Assembly (NCBI GenBank): GCA_902559035.1
Contig: CACEGG010000004.1
Span: 1-64,000, forward strand
Direction of reading: 5' to 3'
Origin: an uncultured Bacteroidota bacterium
Lineage (GTDB): Bacteria; Bacteroidota; Bacteroidia; Flavobacteriales; Flavobacteriaceae
DNA length: 64,000 nt
Of this stretch, positions 17,541-26,352 are shown one piece after another; within the stretch, counting starts at the first letter, position 1; the number at the start of each line of letters is the position of its first letter. The position numbers were made by a program, and so were the translations under genes. Under the pieces are notes generated by a model. That model saw only the letters and a program-made list of their open reading frames with translations, had not been told where the DNA came from and searched no databases.

Positions 17541-18839
17541 CTATTCAATTTCAGGTGGAGTCAGTATGCTATTAAATAAGGTTTCACTATTTCCGTTAAA
17601 AGTTTTAGTTATTGAATTACCATTTCTTGTGAGTCCTTTAAAACTTCCATTATCAACATTTTCCCATAATGCATACTTTGCTTTTCCATCAACTGTAAAT
17701 AAACCAAAATGATTTTCAGAACCATTTGGATTATTTTGTGAATCTTTCCAAGGCTCGTCAAATGCTTCGAAATAAAAACAGCTAATTTTTTCTTTTATGG
17801 TCCACTCTCTAATTTTTTTAAAAAACAATGCTTGCTTGTACTCGTCAGCAGCATGAGTTCCATTGTTTCCATAAAGTTCATTTGAAACGGTTGACCAACC
17901 TAGTTCCCCAATATGAACTTGTTTTTCTACTCCAATTTTATCAAGATAATTTTTAACGCTATTGTATTGTGAGATAGTATATTTATGCACATTATCCATT
18001 GATTTATTTATAATTTCTAAATCAGAGAAGTCGTTCTTTAGGTTCTTATTAAATTTCCAAAAAGATGGATTGTAATGAGTATCATGAAATGCATATGTAT
18101 GCATTGAGATAAAGTCAACAGCTTTAATTAATGAATTTAAGTCTTCAGTATGGTAAGATTCTTCTCCACCTCCCCATGAGGCAAAATTATCTGAGCTAGT
18201 TATCCATAAATTTTCAGGAAGTTTTTTTTGTTTTTTCAAATCCTGAAGATGGTTGACCCAATTTAAAATAACTCTTGGTTTGACATAGTAGCTCCAAGCC
18301 CAATTAACCATTGCTTCATTTCCAACTGCAATAATTTTCACAATTTCTGGATACATATTTGCGAGATTAATTGCTTTTTGAATTTCTATTGCATTAGCAG
18401 ATTCATTTTCTTTTTCATGATTAGGATTATCAGTCCAGGCATTTTCACAATCAATCCAGGTACCTAACATTACATACATCTCAAAATCTGCATCTGACAT
18501 TTTTAGTTCTTTAATAGCCTTTAAAATATTAGGTGCTTGATCTAATTGTAGATTATATGTTCTTAAAATTTTTATTCCAAAAGAAGAAAGTATTTTTAAA
18601 TCTTCTTTTAATTCGTCCATGGTTGGTTGAATATCCCTAGTATTATGTCTATATCCTCCATATGAAATCGCTAAATAGTCAGGATTATTTAATATTTCTT
18701 CAGCTGTAATTTCTTTTTTATTTATCATTTGGTTTTCCAAAAAATTACAAGAAATAAATAAGCAAATCACTAACAACATAATCAAGTTTTTATTGATTAA
18801 TTTATTTTTAGAGAACTTATGTATTTCTTTAATTATCAT
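17541..18839 (-). CDS. GH17 beta-1,3-glucanase lipoprotein
   Basis: A 432-residue family GH17 enzyme exported as a lipoprotein (hydrophobic 20-30, lipidated C31 in LFISC). Catalytic residues are E175 in AVGNEAMVNW and E312 in HIGELGWST. YGGYRHNTRDIQPT at residues 60-73 marks the barrel start and YFEAFDEPWKD its last strand. The C-terminal 45 residues form a short extension not seen in the cytoplasmic paralogues. Its ATG overlaps the stop of the phosphorylase gene (ATGA), so the long N-terminal region before the signal is retained. It should act at the cell surface or in the periplasm, cutting laminarin before import. Confidence 0.87.
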   Translation of the reverse strand: MIIKEIHKFSKNKLINKNLIMLLVICLFISCNFLENQMINKKEITAEEILNNPDYLAISYGGYRHNTRDIQPTMDELKEDLKILSSFGIKILRTYNLQLDQAPNILKAIKELKMSDADFEMYVMLGTWIDCENAWTDNPNHEKENESANAIEIQKAINLANMYPEIVKIIAVGNEAMVNWAWSYYVKPRVILNWVNHLQDLKKQKKLPENLWITSSDNFASWGGGEESYHTEDLNSLIKAVDFISMHTYAFHDTHYNPSFWKFNKNLKNDFSDLEIINKSMDNVHKYTISQYNSVKNYLDKIGVEKQVHIGELGWSTVSNELYGNNGTHAADEYKQALFFKKIREWTIKEKISCFYFEAFDEPWKDSQNNPNGSENHFGLFTVDGKAKYALWENVDNGSFKGLTRNGNSITKTFNGNSETLFNSILTPPEIE

Positions 18840-21800
18840 TTTAATACATTAACATTAATTTGCTTAATAATATTTTCTCTATCAAAGAGAGACTTGCTTG
18901 ACTCATTATCAAGTTCATTGCCTTGAATGCTAACTGATTTTCCGTTAATAAAATCTATAGTGATTTTTTGTGAAGAAGATTTAGAATAGATTATTGGAAC
19001 TTGACAATATGTAAAGCATAGTGAATTCTTTTTAACATCTAATTCGATTTTTTCTTTTGATAAATTCACATATCTAAAAGTTTCAGTAGTTTCTAAAAAT
19101 TCCTGATCTCTTAGCATTTCAGGGTTGAAACTTATAACACCATTATTAACTTCAACACCAAGTTCTCCAAACCTGGATATTACATCTTCTTTAACCTGGC
19201 CAGTCATTCCCGGTTGTTGAGCTCCTTTTCCAGCTGGAGTATGTGAATAAGGGTCGGTTGGAAATGCCCCGTACAATTCAGGAGATTTATTAACGCCAAT
19301 TCCTTCTAATATTTCAAAATAGTGATCAAAGAATCTCCCAATTATAACATTATCTTTTTCACTTATTGCTTTTTTGGTGGTTTCCAGAACAGCTAAAGAA
19401 AGTTTAGATACCATGTGCCAGTAAATTGAACCTAACCCTTCATATCCAAAGAAAGTTCCTGATCGACCAGTAAATTCTTTGTGATTAAATACATCTTCAA
19501 AAACTTCAAGAATGTTGTTGTATTCTTCTTTAACTAATGAAGTGTACTTTTCTGGTAAATTTTTCAGTTCACTAATTAATCCATTTACATTATTGAAATC
19601 ACAATTAAAATGGTATGAACTTTCACAGTCTTTTGAAATTATTTGTTGGTTACCATCATTTAATAATTCTCTCAATAATTTAGATTCATTTACCTTTAAT
19701 GAAGGAATAGTATTCTTATTTAAGAATAAGCCTAAATCTTTATTAGGATAGAGTATATAACTGTATTGATCATCTCTGAACAATTGACTTGATTTTAGAG
19801 CATCTAAAACTTCTAAATTTTCTTTTGAACTAAGATATCCAGAACTTAATACAGCTACTTGACCTTCAAGCATTTCAGGCAAGTAAGAAACTGATATTTT
19901 GTCCTTTTTTATAGTTAATAAATTGTAAGCATGATAAAGTTTATCTTTTCTTTTGTTTGAATCAATAGAATGGTCTATATATAGTAAAAGAAGTTTAGTA
20001 AAATCCTTAATTTCTTTGATTCCAATGGCAGATTTTGTTCCAGAGAAACTATTATCATAAATTTTATTTCTAAAATTTGAACCTGCTATTCCAAGTAAGT
20101 CAACTATTTTTTTTCTGTTTTGATCAGAAATTGATGAGTCGATAACTTTTTTATTATTGTTTAAAGCATAATGAAGATCATTAAAAAACTCATTGAGCTC
20201 AAATGATATTTCTACAGAAATTAAATCAGTTTTTTCTAATAATGAATTGAAAAAGTTAACAAATCTTCTCAAATAATATAAAGTTACCATTGAGATTCCA
20301 TTACCAACTAGTGCATTGTTAGCATCATTCCATTCAGGTCTTTGAGTATTCATCCATATTCCACCTTCAGGGACAAAATTTGAAACTTTTGAAAGTAATG
20401 TTGCTAAAATCTTTTCAATAAAGTTAACATGGTGAATTTCAGAATTTTTATTGTGTAGTAATGACCCGTCTATTCCGAGTTTTTTTCTTCTTTTCTCAAT
20501 AATTTCTTCATTGGAATGGTCATAATCAATTGTATTTTTAGAATCCTCTAAAATCTTATCATAAGGTTTAATTTTATAGGGGACATTAGCATATACAAAT
20601 AAGCTCTTTGAGAAATATTTATAAAGTTTATTTGGAAAATGATTTTCAATGAATTCTAAAAATTTTAAAAGGTATATTATTTGATGATCCCCCCAGTATC
20701 CAATATATGACCATGGATTATCAGGCTCAATTGTTTCCCAATCAAATCCATATTTTGTCACCCTGTATGGATTATAACCATCAAAAGTTGTAGAATTTAA
20801 AAACTTATGAATCATTCCCTCAATAAATTGTGGGTATGAGTACGCTAAAGCTTCCCAGTTTTGAAAAATATCTCTCCAATTACCTTGGTAATCTAAAATT
20901 TTAGATCCGTCAACTTCACTTCTTGTGTTAATTGAGAATTTATTCCAAGGTCTACTTGGGTCACCATGTCTTCTACTAAATTTTAATGGCAGGTATTCTG
21001 TACATAATCTTTTAAAGTCATGATTTGAGATATTTTCTGAAATTGACTTCAAATGATGCAAAGTAAAATTGTCAGGAAGGCTATTTAGAGTCTCATTAAA
21101 GGATTGAAAAATAGACGAATTTGATTTACTCATGTATGAGAGAAAGTCATTTTTTTCAATTTGATAATTCTCATCAAAAATACCACCCCTCATTATGTTA
21201 AACATTGTATTAGAAAAATGCCTAATCATTCTTAGTTTATCATTAGTTAGTTGTAATCCATCTGAATTTCCAACCAATTCTCTTAGGTTTGATGATCCTA
21301 AAACAATATCATTTTTAACCTTGGTAACAATTTCTTTTTCAGTGATTATTGATTTTTTTAAGCGAACAATGTCTGAGATAGTTTGGTTAACATTACATAT
21401 AATCATCCACTGTTTTGAAGAATTTTCTCTTAATTCAATCTTTTTATTTATGAAATAAGCACCTTTTTCTGCTTTAATTTCGCTTTCACTTTTTACATCA
21501 ACACCCTTTCTAAAATCATTTAATTGTAATGAAGATAAAAGGTGTTTTGTGTTCTCTATTTCACTAGACCAAACAGTATTAGCTTTTAAAGCTTCGCTAG
21601 GCTCAGCTTTATCAACAATTATAGCACTCAAGGAAAAAATTCCTATTTTGCTTTTATCTTCTAGTTCACATTTTTTGTAAGCATCAACCAAATTACTTTG
21701 AGCATTTTGAAGCCCCTCTCCAACACCGTAGGGTAGAATATTTTGAATTCCATCAATCAAATTTATACTTACGTTTTCTTTAGAATTATTTTTTATGAAA

Positions 21801-22285
21801 GATTTTTTAATAAAACCAAATTTATTGCTTGAGTTCCATTGATAGCTAAACTCAATATTAAGGTCATGGTTAATTTCCTCAAAAATTACTTTATTTCCGA
21901 TAGTGTTTTTATAAATATTTCTAGAAATATTATAAATCCCAGAATATTTGTCAGAAAAAGGCTCCCATAAATATTTTTTTCCATTAATTTTTATAATCAG
22001 TATAGTTTTACTTCCGGTAATTTCACTTGATTCTGTAATTTTGTCATCAGTGTAATAAGGGAAAAGAGCAAATTCACTATTTTTTCTTCCAGCTGAAAGA
22101 CTTCCTGTACTCGAAATAAACATCCAGTGGTTAGAGTTACTCACAATGCTCATGAAAAATGGACGCATTTTATTCACGTTGGATATTTTATAAAAATTTT
22201 CATTTTTAATTTTTATTTGTTTCCCCTCCACTTTTTTTTCATCTAAAAAGTATTCCAAGTTTCCAATGTGAATCTTTTCTGGCAT
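18836..22285 (-). CDS. Beta-1,3-glucan phosphorylase (GH149/GH161 type, GH94-related)
   Basis: A 1149-residue cytoplasmic enzyme expected to split beta-1,3-gluco-oligosaccharides with phosphate, giving alpha-glucose-1-phosphate. It has the architecture of GH94-clan phosphorylases: an N-terminal beta-sandwich (NHWMFISSTGSLSAGRKNSE), a helical linker, and an (alpha/alpha)6 barrel. The proposed general acid is D654 in PEWNDANNALVG, comparable to the DWND motif of GH94 enzymes. Other barrel segments are GYWGDHQIIYLLKF, FRDDQYSYILYPNK and GRSGTFFGYEGLGSIYWHM. No signal peptide. The length fits GH149 and GH161 and exceeds GH94 cellobiose phosphorylase. It is the first gene of the operon, so its promoter drives the locus. 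Family assignment between GH149 and GH161 was not resolved. Confidence 0.85.
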   Translation of the reverse strand: MPEKIHIGNLEYFLDEKKVEGKQIKIKNENFYKISNVNKMRPFFMSIVSNSNHWMFISSTGSLSAGRKNSEFALFPYYTDDKITESSEITGSKTILIIKINGKKYLWEPFSDKYSGIYNISRNIYKNTIGNKVIFEEINHDLNIEFSYQWNSSNKFGFIKKSFIKNNSKENVSINLIDGIQNILPYGVGEGLQNAQSNLVDAYKKCELEDKSKIGIFSLSAIIVDKAEPSEALKANTVWSSEIENTKHLLSSLQLNDFRKGVDVKSESEIKAEKGAYFINKKIELRENSSKQWMIICNVNQTISDIVRLKKSIITEKEIVTKVKNDIVLGSSNLRELVGNSDGLQLTNDKLRMIRHFSNTMFNIMRGGIFDENYQIEKNDFLSYMSKSNSSIFQSFNETLNSLPDNFTLHHLKSISENISNHDFKRLCTEYLPLKFSRRHGDPSRPWNKFSINTRSEVDGSKILDYQGNWRDIFQNWEALAYSYPQFIEGMIHKFLNSTTFDGYNPYRVTKYGFDWETIEPDNPWSYIGYWGDHQIIYLLKFLEFIENHFPNKLYKYFSKSLFVYANVPYKIKPYDKILEDSKNTIDYDHSNEEIIEKRRKKLGIDGSLLHNKNSEIHHVNFIEKILATLLSKVSNFVPEGGIWMNTQRPEWNDANNALVGNGISMVTLYYLRRFVNFFNSLLEKTDLISVEISFELNEFFNDLHYALNNNKKVIDSSISDQNRKKIVDLLGIAGSNFRNKIYDNSFSGTKSAIGIKEIKDFTKLLLLYIDHSIDSNKRKDKLYHAYNLLTIKKDKISVSYLPEMLEGQVAVLSSGYLSSKENLEVLDALKSSQLFRDDQYSYILYPNKDLGLFLNKNTIPSLKVNESKLLRELLNDGNQQIISKDCESSYHFNCDFNNVNGLISELKNLPEKYTSLVKEEYNNILEVFEDVFNHKEFTGRSGTFFGYEGLGSIYWHMVSKLSLAVLETTKKAISEKDNVIIGRFFDHYFEILEGIGVNKSPELYGAFPTDPYSHTPAGKGAQQPGMTGQVKEDVISRFGELGVEVNNGVISFNPEMLRDQEFLETTETFRYVNLSKEKIELDVKKNSLCFTYCQVPIIYSKSSSQKITIDFINGKSVSIQGNELDNESSKSLFDRENIIKQINVNVLK

Positions 22286-22529
22286 TTATATATTAATTTT
22301 AATGATCCTGTTAATGTTGTTATGTTAAGAAATCAATAGTTACCTTCTCTGATTTCTGTATATTCTAAAATTAAATTATATATACTTACTTTTTTCTGAT
22401 AAAACCTTTACAGATATTATATAGAAATGTTTAGTGCTGTTTTCCTGGTTTTTATCTGTTAGAATAAATAAGATCTTAAAATGTTGTGTTTGATAAAATA
22501 CTAATGTCTAAGTATTGTATAGGTATTTT

Positions 22530-22546
22530 ATGTTATTTAATAACAT
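22530..22546. promoter_or_regulatory. 17-bp inverted repeat upstream of the glucan operon
   Basis: ATGTTATT and AATAACAT are perfect 8-base arms around a single T. It lies about 245 bases before the phosphorylase ATG and 177 before era. A sugar-responsive dimeric regulator could bind here, but such AT-rich symmetry is not rare in this genome. Confidence 0.35.
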
Positions 22547-22707
22547 TTAAAAATCTTAAATTACCTCTTATTTTGACTTATTTTAATTAATGACTTTTTA
22601 TTTTTAACATTTCTGTATTGTAGAGGTGTTTGAGCTGAATAATTCTTATAAAAACAAGCTGTTTTTTATAAAATAGTTAAAAAGATTATTAATCTTGATT
22701 TAAAACT

Positions 22708-22715
22708 TAAATTTG
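22708..22715 (+). promoter_or_regulatory. -7 promoter element of era
   Basis: TAAATTTG fits TAnnTTTG and ends 7 bases before the era ATG, which would give an almost leaderless message. No TTTG occurs at the right upstream spacing. Confidence 0.35.
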
Positions 22716-22722
22716 CGTTAAT

Positions 22723-23604
22723 ATGCATAGATCTAGTTTTGTTAATATTATTGGAAATCCTAATGTTGGTAAATCATCTCTTACTAATTCATTATTGGGA
22801 CATAAACTTTCAATAATAACATCAAAAGCTCAAACAACAAGACATAGAATTCTTGCCATTCTAAATGAAGAAAATTACCAATTGGTAATTTCTGACACAC
22901 CTGGAATAATTAAACCTGCTCACAAGTTACATGAAACAATGATGGATTTTGTTTCATTAACAACCGAGGATGCTGACATATTGCTTTATGTAGTTGAGTA
23001 TAAAGACCACACTTTAAAAGATGAAAAACTTTTTTCAAAAATTAAAAAAATTAATATTCCAGTAATACTTGTTATTAATAAAATTGATTTAATAAATCAG
23101 GATAAGTTAAATGATGAATTAGATTTTTGGAAATTAAAACTTCCTAATGCTGAGACATGGCCAATTTCAGTTAAAGAATCATTCAATATAGATAAATTAT
23201 TAGAAAGACTTGTTGAGCTAAGCCCAGAGTCACCACCATTTTTTCCGAAAGATCAGCTCACTGATAGAAACGAAAGATTTTTTGTTAACGAAATAATAAG
23301 GGAAAAAATTTTATTAAACTATAAAAAAGAGGTTCCTTATTCAGTCGAGGTTCTAACGGATGAATTCAAAGAAGATGAAAATATTATAAGAATTCGCTCA
23401 ATTATATATGTTGAAAGACCTACACAAAAGGGAATTTTAATTGGTCATAAGGGTTCCGCAATAAAGAATTTGGGAACAGTGTCTAGAATTGATCTTGAAA
23501 AATTTTTTAGTAAAAAAGTATTTTTAGACTTACATGTTAAGGTCAATAAAAACTGGAGATCAGATGAAAATAAACTTAAACAATTTGGTTACCAGAATAA
23601 TTAA
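22723..23604 (+). CDS. era: GTPase Era
   Basis: A 293-residue GTPase that binds the 3' end of 16S rRNA and assists 30S subunit maturation at the inner face of the membrane. The G1 loop is GNPNVGKSS (residues 11-19), G3 is DTPG and G4 is NKID. The C-terminal KH RNA-binding domain carries GHKGSAIKNLGT. Its length is usual for the family. It is followed 48 bases later by the gene for the related GTPase Der, a common flavobacterial pairing. The ATG start matches the family N-terminus. Confidence 0.97.
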   Translation: MHRSSFVNIIGNPNVGKSSLTNSLLGHKLSIITSKAQTTRHRILAILNEENYQLVISDTPGIIKPAHKLHETMMDFVSLTTEDADILLYVVEYKDHTLKDEKLFSKIKKINIPVILVINKIDLINQDKLNDELDFWKLKLPNAETWPISVKESFNIDKLLERLVELSPESPPFFPKDQLTDRNERFFVNEIIREKILLNYKKEVPYSVEVLTDEFKEDENIIRIRSIIYVERPTQKGILIGHKGSAIKNLGTVSRIDLEKFFSKKVFLDLHVKVNKNWRSDENKLKQFGYQNN

Positions 23605-23624
23605 GTGTTTTTAAAATAAAAGTT

Positions 23625-23632
23625 TAGTTTTG
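23625..23632 (+). promoter_or_regulatory. -7 promoter element of der
   Basis: TAGTTTTG fits TAnnTTTG, 20 bases before the der ATG. No convincing -33 element precedes it, so der may also be read through from era. Confidence 0.35.
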
Positions 23633-23652
23633 TACACCTTTAAAAAATCATA

Positions 23653-24957
23653 ATGAGTTCCATAGTTGCTATTGTAGGACGTCCAAATGTTGGGAAATCT
23701 ACTTTTTTTAACAGATTGATACAAAAAAGAGATGCAATTGTAGATTCTCAAAGTGGAGTTACTAGAGATCGACATTACGGATATTCATTTTGGAATGGAA
23801 AAGAATTTACTGTTATAGACACTGGAGGCTTCATGCTTGGAGGAGAAGATAATTTTGAAAAAGAAATTAATTCTCAAGTTATGATAGCAATTGAAGAAGC
23901 TGATATAGTAGTATTTGTTGTTGATGTTGAAACGGGAGTTGGTTCGATGGATTATGAAATCTCCAGACTTTTACACAAATCGAGCAAAGAAGTTGTATTG
24001 GCGGTTAATAAAGTAGACAATTCTAAAAGACAGTTAGATTCTATTGAATTTCATTCACTTGGATTTGACAAGACATTTAATTTTAGTGCAATTAACGGAT
24101 CAGGAACAGGAGAGGTATTAGACTGTTTAGTCTCACTAATGCCTGATGAATCTGTCATTGAAAATGATGAGATCCCTGGTTTTGCTGTAGTTGGGAGACC
24201 CAATGCAGGTAAATCATCATTTATTAATGCGTTACTTGGTCAAGAGCGATATGTTGTAAAAGATTTAGCAGGAACCACCCGTGATAGCATTGATACACAT
24301 TTTAATAGATTTGGTTTTGATTTTAAATTAATTGATACTGCCGGAATTAGAAAGAAATCGAAAATTAGTGATGATGTAGAATTTTATTCAGTAGTAAGGT
24401 CTATAAAAACCATTGAAAATTCAGATGTGTGTTTAATAATTTTTGATGCTACAAGATCTTTTGATTCTCAAGTAAAAAATATATTTTGGTTAGCTGCTAG
24501 AAACAACAAAGGAATTGTAATATTGGTTAACAAATGGGATCTAGTTGATAAAAAAACTAATACAATTAAAATTATAGAGCAAGAAATAAGAAAAGAATTA
24601 GAGCCATTCACTGACGTGCCAATAGTTTTTATTTCAAGTACAACAAAGCAAAGAATTTTTAAAGCTATTGAAACGGCAATGACAGTCTATAAAAATAGAT
24701 CTAAAAAAATTGTCACCAGAAAATTTAATGATTGTATGCTTCCAATTATTGAAAAGAACCCACCTCCAGCATATAAAGGAAAGTACGTTAAAATTAAATT
24801 TTGTACACAACTTCCATCATCATTCCCACAATTTGCATTTTTTTGTAACCTTCCTCAATATATTAAGGATCCATACAAGAGATTTATCGAGAATAAGATT
24901 AGAGAAATGTATGACTTTAATGGAACTCCTATTAGGATATTTTTCAGAAAAAAATAA
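23653..24957 (+). CDS. der: GTPase Der (EngA)
   Basis: A 434-residue ribosome-assembly GTPase for the 50S subunit with two tandem G domains and a C-terminal KH-like domain. Both G1 loops are visible: GRPNVGKSTF (residues 8-17) and GRPNAGKSSF in the second half, each followed by a DTxG motif (DTGG, DTAG) and NKxD (NKVD, NKWD). The C-terminal domain ends in the basic tail FFRKK, usual for the family. It is downstream of era on the same strand and convergent with the MerR regulator gene. Confidence 0.97.
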   Translation: MSSIVAIVGRPNVGKSTFFNRLIQKRDAIVDSQSGVTRDRHYGYSFWNGKEFTVIDTGGFMLGGEDNFEKEINSQVMIAIEEADIVVFVVDVETGVGSMDYEISRLLHKSSKEVVLAVNKVDNSKRQLDSIEFHSLGFDKTFNFSAINGSGTGEVLDCLVSLMPDESVIENDEIPGFAVVGRPNAGKSSFINALLGQERYVVKDLAGTTRDSIDTHFNRFGFDFKLIDTAGIRKKSKISDDVEFYSVVRSIKTIENSDVCLIIFDATRSFDSQVKNIFWLAARNNKGIVILVNKWDLVDKKTNTIKIIEQEIRKELEPFTDVPIVFISSTTKQRIFKAIETAMTVYKNRSKKIVTRKFNDCMLPIIEKNPPPAYKGKYVKIKFCTQLPSSFPQFAFFCNLPQYIKDPYKRFIENKIREMYDFNGTPIRIFFRKK

Positions 24958-24958
24958 A

Positions 24959-25276
24959 TTAAAGCTCTTTTTTTATGTTAATTAAATTTGCTTTTATCTT
25001 TTCTAACTTTTTTATTATTTCAAAGTTCTTATTTAATACTTTTAGTTGATCTTTAGCCCCTTCCAGAGTATATCCTTTTTCTTTTACTAAGTGATGAATA
25101 ACTTGAAGCTTCTCAATATCCATTGATGAATATCTTCTGGTTCCTTTTACATTTTTTTTTGGGTTTAAGTATTCAAATTCTTTTTCCCAAAAACGAATAA
25201 GCGAAGCATTTACATTAAAAGCTTTTGATACTTCTCCAATACTGTAATAAAGTTTTTGAGGTAAATCTACATGCAT
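24959..25276 (-). CDS. MerR-family transcriptional regulator
   Basis: A 105-residue protein with an N-terminal MerR helix-turn-helix: YYSIGEVSKAFNVNASLIRF then WEKEFEYLNPKKNVKGTRRY, followed by helix DIEKLQVIHHLVKEKGYTL and a short charged helix. It lacks a metal- or ligand-binding C-terminal domain. Flavobacterial genomes commonly carry this short MerR protein behind an M23 peptidase, and here the two overlap by one base (TAATG), so translation is coupled. The regulated genes are not known; a role in envelope or cell-wall control is inferred from the pairing. Confidence 0.85.
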   Translation of the reverse strand: MHVDLPQKLYYSIGEVSKAFNVNASLIRFWEKEFEYLNPKKNVKGTRRYSSMDIEKLQVIHHLVKEKGYTLEGAKDQLKVLNKNFEIIKKLEKIKANLINIKKEL

Positions 25277-26253
25277 TAGTCTAATGATTGATTTTCTTGA
25301 TTAGCTAATTTCAACAAATCATCAAATTCATCGGGCGTTAAGTTTCCTAGATAAAAATTGATAGGGTTAACTCTTTTTTTATCTTTATGAACTTCATAAT
25401 GGAGGTGAGGAGCTTGAGATCTTCCGGTACTTCCGACAAACCCAATTATATCTCCTTTTTTTACTTTTTGACCTCTTCGAACATTATATTTATTTAGGTG
25501 ACCATATAGAGTGACATATCCAAATCCATGATCAATTCTTATGTGTTTTCCATATCCTGTAGATCTGGAATCCGCTCTAGTCACTTTACCATCACTAGCT
25601 GCATAAATTGGAGTTCCTCTTGGTGCAGTAAAATCCATTCCATAATGCATTTTTCTAGATTTGTTGAAAGGATCTGTTCTGTAACCATATCCTGAAGCCA
25701 TTCTGGTTAAATCTCCTTTTTTAATTGGTTGAATCGAGGGTATTGCAGCTAATAATTTTTCTTTCTCACTAGCAAGCCTTTCAATTTCATCAAGAGATTT
25801 TGATTGAATAACAATTTGTTTTGTTAAAATTTCAATTTTTTTAGTGGTTTCAATTACTAATTCAGAATTTTCAAAACCCTCAAGGTTTTCATACCTATTT
25901 ACCCCTCCAAAACCAGCTTTTCTTACTTCGCTAGGAATTGGATTTGCTTCAAACAGCACCCTATATATATTGTTATCTCTTTGCTCAATCTCTTCTAAAA
26001 CTATATTGAGTTGATCAAGTTTTTTGTTCATCAAATCAAGTTGAAATTTATAATTAGAAATTTCTCTTGATTGTGATAGTTCAGTAGGTGTGTTCAATAG
26101 GGGAGATTGAATTAGAACCAACAAAACAACAATTCCAAAAAATGCAGAGGTAAAAAGAAAAGCCAAAATATTTCTTAACTGAACTCTCTTACTAACCTTA
26201 ATCTTTCTGTAGGAAAGAGTTTTAGAATCGTAATAATATTTGGTCTTAAACAT
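25276..26253 (-). CDS. M23 family metallopeptidase (LytM domain), membrane-anchored
   Basis: A 325-residue murein peptidase that should cleave cross-link peptides in the periplasm, or act as an amidase activator. One transmembrane helix (about 28-49) follows a basic cytoplasmic N-terminus. A coiled coil covers about 60-170. The LytM domain (about 185-300) has all zinc and catalytic residues: H203 and D207 in MHYGMD, H252 in YGHLN, and H283/H285 in HLHYE, so it is predicted active. A 20-residue C-terminal tail follows. It is transcribed divergently from alaS and coupled to the MerR gene downstream. Confidence 0.92.
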   Translation of the reverse strand: MFKTKYYYDSKTLSYRKIKVSKRVQLRNILAFLFTSAFFGIVVLLVLIQSPLLNTPTELSQSREISNYKFQLDLMNKKLDQLNIVLEEIEQRDNNIYRVLFEANPIPSEVRKAGFGGVNRYENLEGFENSELVIETTKKIEILTKQIVIQSKSLDEIERLASEKEKLLAAIPSIQPIKKGDLTRMASGYGYRTDPFNKSRKMHYGMDFTAPRGTPIYAASDGKVTRADSRSTGYGKHIRIDHGFGYVTLYGHLNKYNVRRGQKVKKGDIIGFVGSTGRSQAPHLHYEVHKDKKRVNPINFYLGNLTPDEFDDLLKLANQENQSLD

Positions 26254-26352
26254 TGATTAAATTATAGTATTTTTACTCTTAAATTATTAAGATAATATTT
26301 AGTAAAGATATAAAATAGTTTATTTTAATGTAAACCAGTAATTTAATAATTA

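Larger units (their letters stand above)
22286..22722. other. Divergent 437-bp intergenic region between the glucan operon and era
   Basis: No coding frame or tRNA is seen. It must hold the operon promoter (minus) and the era promoter (plus). It contains a perfect inverted repeat ATGTTATT-T-AATAACAT at 22530-22546, and a near-perfect A/T-rich hairpin at 22646-22671 (AAAAACA-AGC-TGTTTTT core). A TAAATTTG -7 element for era lies at 22708-22715. No clear -33/-7 pair was found for the operon; TAATTTTA on the minus strand is the best partial match. Confidence 0.6.

Noticed and set aside
22646-22671. A/T-rich hairpin upstream of era considered as a terminator or small RNA end
   Set aside because: The stem is almost entirely A-T pairs, no gene ends near it on either strand, and it is described only as part of the intergenic region.
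24710-24985. Plus-strand 91-codon frame overlapping the end of der
   Set aside because: It is a shifted frame of der; the sequence shows no known motif and der is intact.
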